Shown: piece after piece, positions 58,350 through 64,000 of the stretch
Position numbering within the stretch: position 1 is the first letter of the stretch
Layout: each line of letters starts with the position of its first letter
Source: Devosia sp. Leaf420
Lineage (GTDB): Bacteria; Pseudomonadota; Alphaproteobacteria; Rhizobiales; Devosiaceae
Length of the DNA: 64,000 bases
Assembly: GCF_001425445.1 (NCBI RefSeq)
Contig: NZ_LMQU01000015.1
Location: forward strand, 124,001 to 188,000
Reading direction: 5' to 3'
The notes under the pieces: generated by a model
Database searches by the model: none
The model's input: only the letters and a program-made list of their open reading frames with translations
What the model was told of the DNA's origin: nothing
Made by a program: the position numbers and the translations under genes

Positions 58350-59294
58350 ATGGTCAAGTCCATCAACCAGCTTCGCCCGAAGTTCACGACCCATGCCGAT
58401 GGCAGCGACGCTGTGCTCTTCATCCACGAACTGGTCGGCGAGGAAGATGGCCCAACCATCGGCATTTCCGCCTCGATCCACGGCAATGAAAACAGCGGCT
58501 CCCAAGCCGTTCTCGACCTTTATCGCGCGCTCAAGGACCAGCCGCTCAAGGGCCGCATCTTGCTGCTGCCCGTCGCCAATCCCTATGCCTTCGCCGTCAA
58601 CGAGCGCTTTGCGACTATCGATAAGGTCGACCTCAACCGCCAGTTTCCCGGCAATCCCAAGGGCACCTATTCCCAGCAGCTCGCCCATGCGCTGACCAAT
58701 GAGTTCCTCAACGTCATCGACGTGCATATCGATCTCCATTCAGGCACCGATCGTCCGACCGTCGACTATGTCTACATCTGGAACGACGAGCGCCTGTCGC
58801 GCGCCTTCGGCTCGAAGCTGCTTTATCGGCCGGTTGAGAACAAGCAGGGCACCGTCTTCGGCGGCACCACCAAGTCGGTGACCATTGACACCCGCAATAT
58901 CCCAGTGGCGGTGATCGAACTTGGTGGCGGTATCGTCGACCAGACTCCTTACGTGAAGCAGACCGTCGACGGTGTGCTCAACATGCTCAAGACCATCGGC
59001 GCCATCCCGGGCGATCCCTGGACCAATCCCAAGCAGATCGTCGTCAATGAACTGGCCGGCATTCGTCCGACCCAGGGCGGTTGGCTCGAGCCGCTGGCCC
59101 CGGCCAATGGCGAGGAGATCAAGGGCGGCCAGCTGCTCGGGCGCGTCGTCAGCCCCTACACGTTCGAAGTGCTCGAAGAAATCCCGACCCCATTCGAGAA
59201 CGGCGTGATGATCATGCAGCACCTGACCCGCAACCTCGTCCATAGCGGCGACTATGGCTTCATGGTCGGCAATCTCGACGGCGCGACCGACTAA
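58350..59294 (+). CDS. Succinylglutamate desuccinylase/aspartoacylase family deacylase
   Basis: Zinc hydrolase of 314 residues of the M14-like AstE/AspA group, which removes acyl groups from N-acyl amino acids. His44 and Glu47 (HGNEN) and His130 (DLHSGTD) form the zinc site, and DLNRQFPG matches the conserved Asn-Arg substrate-binding motif. The start has AAAGGAA upstream. The C-terminal domain of about 80 residues is beta-rich as in the family. In this operon it could deacylate the imported compound, like DoeB in ectoine catabolism; the exact substrate is open. A strong hairpin follows before the ATPase genes. Confidence 0.93.
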   Translation: MVKSINQLRPKFTTHADGSDAVLFIHELVGEEDGPTIGISASIHGNENSGSQAVLDLYRALKDQPLKGRILLLPVANPYAFAVNERFATIDKVDLNRQFPGNPKGTYSQQLAHALTNEFLNVIDVHIDLHSGTDRPTVDYVYIWNDERLSRAFGSKLLYRPVENKQGTVFGGTTKSVTIDTRNIPVAVIELGGGIVDQTPYVKQTVDGVLNMLKTIGAIPGDPWTNPKQIVVNELAGIRPTQGGWLEPLAPANGEEIKGGQLLGRVVSPYTFEVLEEIPTPFENGVMIMQHLTRNLVHSGDYGFMVGNLDGATD

Positions 59295-59304
59295 TATTCC
59301 CAAC

Positions 59305-59331
59305 ATGTCGGGCACACCCCTTGCCCGACAT
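59305..59331 (+). promoter_or_regulatory. Stable intercistronic hairpin before the ATPase genes
   Basis: ATGTCGGGC pairs perfectly with GCCCGACAT (nine pairs) around a 9-base loop. It lies between the deacylase stop and the AGGAG ribosome site of the next gene. No U-tract follows, so it probably shapes mRNA stability or reduces read-through within the operon. Confidence 0.55.
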
Positions 59332-59345
59332 AGGAGACGACGGCA

Positions 59346-60350
59346 ATGAGCGACACCACCACAGATACCTCTCTCCCGGTTCTGCAAGTCTCGGATCTCG
59401 AAATCGAGATCCAGAGCGCCAATGGCGCTTTCGCCGTCGTCTCCGACATGAATTTGTCCGTCAGGGCAGGGGAGACCCTCTGCATCGTCGGGGAAAGCGG
59501 CTGCGGCAAATCCATGACCGCACTGTCGCTCCTTCGGCTCCTGCCGGATGCTGCAAAGATCGCTGGCGGCAAGGTTTTGATCGATGGCGAAGATTTTCTC
59601 GCCATGAACCAACGCCAGGTTGAGGATTTTCGCGGCGAAAAGATTGCCATGATTTTCCAGGAGCCGCTGACTGCGCTCAATCCCGTGCTGCGCATTGGCG
59701 AACAGATCGCGGAATCCGTGCGCCAGCATCGCAAATGCACTCGCCGCGAGGCCGATGCCCGGGCCGTCGATGTCTTGCGCCTCGTACAGATGCCCGATCC
59801 CGAACGTCGCGCGGGTCAGTTTCCGCATGAACTTTCGGGCGGCATGCGCCAACGCGCCATGATTGCCCTGGCACTCGCCTGCGATCCAAAGATCATTATT
59901 GCCGACGAGCCGACCACGGCGCTCGATGTGACCATCCAGGCTCAGATCCTGGGCCTGATCTCTGATCTGCAAAAGCGCCTCGGCACGGCGCAGATCCTTA
60001 TCACGCACGATCTCGGCGTCGTGTCGGAAGTCGCCGATCGCGTCATCGTCATGTATGCGGGGCGCAAGGTCGAAGAGGCTAGTATTTTCGATCTCTTCGA
60101 TCGCCCCTTCCACCCCTATACGATTGGCCTGATGGGCGCCGTGCCCGGGGCCGGCGCATCGAGCGAAGCCGGGGATCGCTTGGCCGATATTCCGGGTACC
60201 GTACCGCCGCTCTGGGCCTTGCCTAAGGGATGTGCCTTCGCGCCGCGTTGCCCCGGCGCCTCGGCGCGCTGCCTTGAAGAGCGCCCGCCATTCGAAGAAA
60301 AACGCCCCGGACACTGGGCCGCCTGCTGGGAGCACGACGATGCAGCCTGA
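59346..60350 (+). CDS. ABC transporter ATP-binding protein, Dpp D type
   Basis: Cytoplasmic ATPase of 334 residues. It has Walker [10 protein letters not shown], signature LSGGMRQR, Walker [13 protein letters not shown], and the Cys-containing C-terminal tail of oligopeptide ATPases ([14 protein letters not shown]). Its 3' end overlaps the DppF-type gene by 11 bases. The Thr of GKST/GKSS is replaced by Met at the end of Walker A (GKSM), as in many DppD proteins. Confidence 0.95.
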   Translation: MSDTTTDTSLPVLQVSDLEIEIQSANGAFAVVSDMNLSVRAGETLCIVGESGCGKSMTALSLLRLLPDAAKIAGGKVLIDGEDFLAMNQRQVEDFRGEKIAMIFQEPLTALNPVLRIGEQIAESVRQHRKCTRREADARAVDVLRLVQMPDPERRAGQFPHELSGGMRQRAMIALALACDPKIIIADEPTTALDVTIQAQILGLISDLQKRLGTAQILITHDLGVVSEVADRVIVMYAGRKVEEASIFDLFDRPFHPYTIGLMGAVPGAGASSEAGDRLADIPGTVPPLWALPKGCAFAPRCPGASARCLEERPPFEEKRPGHWAACWEHDDAA

Positions 60351-61314
60351 TCGCACCCCCTTGCTCTCGGTCGAAAATCTCGAAGTGCACTTTCCCATCC
60401 GGGCCGGCGTGCTCCAGCGCCAGGTGGGCGCCGTGAAAGCCGTCGACGGCGTCAGCTTTTCGCTCAATCGCGGCGAGACGCTGAGCCTTGTCGGCGAGAG
60501 CGGCTGCGGCAAGTCAACGACCGGCCTCGCGCTCATGGGTCTCGTCAAGCCAACAGGCGGGCGGGTGCAGTTCGACGGCCAGGAAATCCGCGGCTTCAAC
60601 CGCGCGGCGCTGAAAAGCTATCGGCGCCGCATGCAGATCGTCTTCCAGGACCCGTTCTCCTCGCTCAATCCGCGCCAGCGGGTCAAGGACATCATCCGCG
60701 CCCCGCTCGACATCCACAATGTCGGCACCTCCGCCGAGCGCGATGCTCGCGTCGCCGAACTCATGGAGCGCGTGGGTCTACGTCCGGACCAGGCCGACAA
60801 TTTTGCCCATCAGTTTTCCGGTGGCCAGCGCCAGCGCATCGGCATTGCCCGGGCACTGGCCCTCAACCCCGACGTCATCGTCTGCGACGAACCCGTCTCG
60901 GCCCTCGATGTGTCGGTGCAGGCACAGATCCTCAATCTCCTCAGCGATCTGCAGCGCGATCTCGGTGTCTCCTATCTCGCGATCTCGCACGATCTCGGCG
61001 TAGTCGAATTTATCTCCCATCGTGTGGCGGTCATGTATCTCGGGAAGATCGTCGAGATTGCCCCGAAAGCCGCGATCTTTGCCGCACCCGGCCATCCTTA
61101 TACCGAACTGCTGATGCGCTCGGCGCCCTCGCGTGATCCGCGCAAGCGTCACAGTTTCAGCGCCAGTAATGACGATATTCCGAGCGCCACCAAAAAGCCG
61201 AGTGGCTGCCCCTTCCACACGCGCTGCCCCCTCGTCACCGCCGTCTGCAAGACCACCGAGCCCGCCCTGACGGCTCGCGACGATGGTCGCCTCGTCGCCT
61301 GCCACAATCGCTGA
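60340..61314 (+). CDS. ABC transporter ATP-binding protein, Dpp F type
   Basis: Cytoplasmic ATPase of 324 residues. The ATG at 60340 has GGGAG upstream and overlaps the previous gene; longer in-frame starts lie wholly inside that gene. Walker A is GESGCGKST, the signature FSGGQRQR, and Walker B VIVCDEPVSALD. The PFSSLNPRQRV and HTRCPLVTAVC segments are typical of DppF. With the DppD-type protein it powers the two permeases of the operon. Confidence 0.95.
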   Translation: MQPDRTPLLSVENLEVHFPIRAGVLQRQVGAVKAVDGVSFSLNRGETLSLVGESGCGKSTTGLALMGLVKPTGGRVQFDGQEIRGFNRAALKSYRRRMQIVFQDPFSSLNPRQRVKDIIRAPLDIHNVGTSAERDARVAELMERVGLRPDQADNFAHQFSGGQRQRIGIARALALNPDVIVCDEPVSALDVSVQAQILNLLSDLQRDLGVSYLAISHDLGVVEFISHRVAVMYLGKIVEIAPKAAIFAAPGHPYTELLMRSAPSRDPRKRHSFSASNDDIPSATKKPSGCPFHTRCPLVTAVCKTTEPALTARDDGRLVACHNR

Positions 61315-61323
61315 GTTCGCGCC

Positions 61324-62559
61324 ATGACCACGTCTTATCTTTTCATCGGCGGCAATGTGCTCGACGCCGAAGCGGGTGTCCTCAAGTCCGGTCTGGATGT
61401 CCTGGTCGAAAACCAGCGGATCACCGCCATCGGTGCCGGCCTCGCCCGTCCGGAAGGCGTGGAAATCATCGATGTCGCGGGCAAGACCATCATGCCTGGT
61501 CTCATCGATTGTCATGTTCATGTCGTTGCCGAAACGCTCGATCTCTGGGCCAATATGGTCGCGCCTGCTTCGCTCGCCGCTTTGCGCGCAGCCCGGGTCA
61601 TGGACGAGGCGCTACAGCGCGGTTTTACCACCCTTCGCGATCTGGGCGGCGCCGATTATGGCCTCGTCCGCGCCGTCAATGAAGGCGTCATCGCGGGCCC
61701 TCGTCTCGTCATCTGCGGCAAGGGCCTGACGACGACCGGCGGCCATGCCGACCTGCGCAATCGCACCGACGACCGACCGGGAATTTTTTCGGACCGCCTT
61801 GGCTCAATGGGCCTTATCGTCGATGGCGTCGACAATGTCCGCGCCGCCTGCCGCACCATGATCAAGGAGGGCGCCAACTTCATCAAGGTCATGGCCAATG
61901 GTGGCGTCTCCTCGCCCAATGACCCGATCCACTCGATTCAATATTCGCGCGACGAAATCCTCGCCATGGTGGAAGAGGCGGATAATGCCGGGCTCTATGT
62001 CGCCGCCCATGTCTATACCGACCGCTCGATTGCCCGCTGCGTCGAGCTTGGCGTCCATTCCCTCGAACATTGCAACCTGATCGAGCCGGACACCGCCAAA
62101 ATGGCTGCCGAGAAGGGCTGCATCGCCGTGCCGACGCTTGTTGCCTATGATGCGCTGGCGCTCGAAGGTGAGGCTCTTGGACTGGGGGCCGCCGAGTTTG
62201 CCAAGATAGACATCGTTCGCAAGGGTGGCCTGCGTTCGCTCGAGATCATGCGCGACGCTGGCCTGCCCATGGCCTTTGGCTCTGACCTTTTGGGGCAGCT
62301 CCGCAAGTATCACTGCATGGAATTCGAACTTCTCGCCAAGGTGCTGACCCCGCTCGAGATCATCCAATCGGCGACCGTGATCGGCGCGCGGCTTTGCCGG
62401 CTCGAAGGCCAGGTCGGCGTGATCGCCGAAGGCGCCTTTGCCGATCTGCTTATCGTCGACGGCAATCCGCTGTCCGACATTTCCCTGCTTCAGGACGACG
62501 GCGCGCACATGCCGCTGATCATGGCCAATGGGCGCGTGATCAAAAACGTGCTCCACTAG
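61324..62559 (+). CDS. Metal-dependent amidohydrolase (Xaa-Pro dipeptidase / imidazolonepropionase-like group)
   Basis: TIM-barrel amidohydrolase of 411 residues. The metal site is visible: HxH in DCHVHV, Lys in FIKVMANGG (probable carboxylated lysine), His in AAHVY, His in SLEHC, and Asp in FGSDLLG. Members of this group cleave dipeptides with a C-terminal Lys, Arg or Pro, or N-acyl amino acids. It starts ten bases after the DppF-type gene and so is part of the same operon. It is the third hydrolase in the operon and suggests stepwise breakdown of an imported peptide-like substrate. Confidence 0.92.
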   Translation: MTTSYLFIGGNVLDAEAGVLKSGLDVLVENQRITAIGAGLARPEGVEIIDVAGKTIMPGLIDCHVHVVAETLDLWANMVAPASLAALRAARVMDEALQRGFTTLRDLGGADYGLVRAVNEGVIAGPRLVICGKGLTTTGGHADLRNRTDDRPGIFSDRLGSMGLIVDGVDNVRAACRTMIKEGANFIKVMANGGVSSPNDPIHSIQYSRDEILAMVEEADNAGLYVAAHVYTDRSIARCVELGVHSLEHCNLIEPDTAKMAAEKGCIAVPTLVAYDALALEGEALGLGAAEFAKIDIVRKGGLRSLEIMRDAGLPMAFGSDLLGQLRKYHCMEFELLAKVLTPLEIIQSATVIGARLCRLEGQVGVIAEGAFADLLIVDGNPLSDISLLQDDGAHMPLIMANGRVIKNVLH

Positions 62560-62583
62560 GCCGCTTCACACTGGTCGTTCTCG

Positions 62584-62991
62584 ATGATTGATAGTCCCGC
62601 CAAGCCGCTGCGGCCGGCCGATTGGTTGGCGGGCTTCACCGTATTGATCCTTTGCCAATTGGCCGGCGAAACCCTGGTGCAACTGCTCCGCCTGGTCTTG
62701 CCCGGCTTTGTCTTTCCCGGTCCCGTCGCCGGCATGCTGATGCTTCTGGCTCTGCTGACCCCTCTTGGCGATCGCGGCCGGCCCATCATCGCCGCGGCCG
62801 ATGGCTTGCTGGGCATTTTATCCCTGCTTTTCGTGCCTTCGGCTGTCGGCATTATGCAATATGGCGACATGATCCTCGCTTGGGGCGGTCCGCTGCTCCT
62901 GGCTGTCCTCGGATCGACCGTCCTCACGCTTGTCGTCACCGTAGGCGTCTTCCTTGCCACCGAAGCATGGATCAGGCGGAGGCAGGGATGA
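62584..62991 (+). CDS. CidA/LrgA family holin-like membrane protein
   Basis: Membrane protein of 135 residues with four hydrophobic helices. The segment LRLVLPGFVFPGPVAGMLMLL with its Pro-Gly pattern is the LrgA signature. CidA/LrgA proteins act with CidB/LrgB partners; functions proposed include murein hydrolase control and, more recently, transport of small metabolites such as pyruvate. It lies 24 bases after the amidohydrolase gene and overlaps the next gene by four bases. Confidence 0.93.
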   Translation: MIDSPAKPLRPADWLAGFTVLILCQLAGETLVQLLRLVLPGFVFPGPVAGMLMLLALLTPLGDRGRPIIAAADGLLGILSLLFVPSAVGIMQYGDMILAWGGPLLLAVLGSTVLTLVVTVGVFLATEAWIRRRQG

Positions 62992-63701
62992 GCGGCTTGA
63001 GCACAATCTGGGTCTACCTTGCCGCATCGCCACTGACCTGGCTCGGCGCAACGCTAGCGGCCTATATTCTTTCCCTGCGTATCGCGGCCTGGCTTGGCAA
63101 TTCGCCTCTCGCCAACAGCGTGTTCTTGACCGCAGCCATGGTCATCCCGCTGCTGCTGCTCACGCACACGTCTTACCCACGTTATTTCGAGGGCGCGCAG
63201 TTCGTGCATTTTCTCCTCGGGCCGGCGACTGTGTCGCTGGCTGTGCCGCTCTATCGCAATCTTGCTGCGGTGCGGCGCTCCATCCTGCCCATCATTGCGG
63301 CGTTGGTCGCTGGCTCGTTGACGGCGATGGGCAGTGCCCTTGCCATTGCCGCGGCTTTCGGCGCGCCGGCAGACGTCTTGGCATCCATTGCGCCAAAATC
63401 GGTGAGTGCACCCATTGCCATGGAACTGGCCAAGGGCCTTGGTGGCGTTCCCTCGCTCGCTGCCGTGCTGGTCATCCTGACCGGCATAACCGGCGCCATC
63501 ATCGTCACGCCGCTGATGAACGCCTTGGGGGTCCGCAATTACGCAGCGCGCGGCTTTGCCGTTGGCATCGCCTCGCACGGCATCGGTACGGCCCGTGCCT
63601 TTCAGGTCAACGACACCGCTGGCGCCTTCGCCGGCATCGCCATGGCCCTTAATGGGGCTTTTACGGCGTTGCTTGTCGCAGGATTTCTGCTGTTGCGATG
63701 A
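62988..63701 (+). CDS. CidB/LrgB family membrane protein
   Basis: Membrane protein of 237 residues with about seven helices. It has FLLGPATVSLAVPLYRN and APKSVSAPIAMELAKGLGG, both hallmarks of LrgB, and GIASHGIGTARAF near the C-terminus. It is translated from an ATGA overlap with the CidA-type gene. Being the last gene of a catabolic operon suggests a transport or product-export role rather than control of lysis; this is inference. Confidence 0.94.
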   Translation: MSGLSTIWVYLAASPLTWLGATLAAYILSLRIAAWLGNSPLANSVFLTAAMVIPLLLLTHTSYPRYFEGAQFVHFLLGPATVSLAVPLYRNLAAVRRSILPIIAALVAGSLTAMGSALAIAAAFGAPADVLASIAPKSVSAPIAMELAKGLGGVPSLAAVLVILTGITGAIIVTPLMNALGVRNYAARGFAVGIASHGIGTARAFQVNDTAGAFAGIAMALNGAFTALLVAGFLLLR

Positions 63702-64000
63702 GCCTCGACAGGCAGCAGCAGCCAAGTCCGGTCTAACTCTCTTAAAAAGTTGAGGGCGTCCTGCCCCGCTTTCAGAAGTGGCGACATCGGGTTTTCCCCC
63801 TTGCGCTGAGAACCACATCTGAGGCCGCCGATCATGTTGCTTGAACCGTAAAAGCCACTGGGCTGCTGCGTCTTAGAGCGATAGGGATCCGGGGCTATGG
63901 CGGGCAAAGTGCGTCACGACTTCGAGATGCGGAAGTGCAGCGCGATAAACGACCGCTTTAACGGCGTAAATTTCGTCTGAGTTACAGGGCTCGAGTTTGT
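63702..64000. other. Terminal 299 bases without a supported gene
   Basis: I see no convincing coding region, RNA gene or terminator here. A short open frame on the minus strand (63602-63907) runs into the CidB gene and has no family-like features. Base composition is lower in GC than in the neighbouring genes. Confidence 0.5.

Noticed and set aside
63602..63907. A 101-codon open frame on the minus strand at the window end, with a ribosome-site-like AAGGGGG.
   Set aside because: Half of it is antisense to the CidB gene, and the product has no family-like features.

Overview
The window is GC-rich, gene-dense chromosomal DNA of an alphaproteobacterium, most likely of the order Hyphomicrobiales (Devosia-like). 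This placement is inferred from codon style, ATGA-coupled operons and gene content; no rRNA or other marker gene is present to prove it. I see no phage, transposase, integrase or CRISPR array. One tRNA gene, tRNA-Arg(CCG), lies at 29128-29204.

Layout. 1-9769 (+): the end of an M3 metallopeptidase, then a bacterial alpha-2-macroglobulin coupled to penicillin-binding protein 1C. 9821-11802: two near-identical 72-bp palindromic repeats in inverted orientation around a short-chain dehydrogenase and a DapA-family gene. These two genes are the distal part of a minus-strand sugar-acid operon (Gfo/Idh/MocA oxidoreductase, IlvD/EDD dehydratase, DapA-family lyase, SDR). 15144-16472 (-): an MFS transporter with a clear terminator. 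16673-21632 (+): a cytochrome bo3-type quinol oxidase operon cyoABCD plus SURF1. 21598-28239: a two-component system divergent from an RND efflux pair. 28361-29204: tag glycosylase and the tRNA.

The most remarkable region is 29300-46644, about 17 kb, all on the minus strand. It holds three guanidine-I (ykkC) riboswitches, each heading a transcription unit. Unit 1 (riboswitch at 46530-46644): a 14-codon leader ORF, an MBL-fold hydrolase, an Opp/Dpp-type ABC transporter without its own binding protein (fused double ATPase, two permeases), both carboxyguanidine deiminase subunits, and allophanate hydrolase. Unit 2 (38526-38638): a nitrate/taurine-type ABC importer and a urea-carboxylase-family biotin enzyme, read here as guanidine carboxylase. 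Unit 3 (31944-32058): an orphan family-5 binding protein and a second MBL-fold hydrolase. The carboxylase, deiminase and allophanate hydrolase together turn guanidine into ammonia and CO2. The orphan binding protein probably feeds the orphan Opp-type transporter. The two MBL hydrolases may release guanidine or urea from a larger imported compound, which would be a new branch of guanidine metabolism. All three riboswitches appear to share one expression-platform design: two mutually exclusive hairpins, one of which hides the Shine-Dalgarno sequence.

46882-52467: small redox and regulator genes (atypical SDR with divergent HxlR regulator; aldo/keto reductase with divergent LysR regulator; DUF885 protein and a second aldo/keto reductase). 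52658-63701 (+): one long operon with a GntR-type regulator, a complete Dpp-type ABC transporter (binding protein, two permeases, two ATPases), a metal-ligand-poor M24 (creatinase-like) hydrolase, an AstE/AspA-type deacylase, an amidohydrolase, and a CidA/CidB pair. It looks like uptake and breakdown of a peptide-like or N-acylated compound. The last 299 bases hold no gene I can support.
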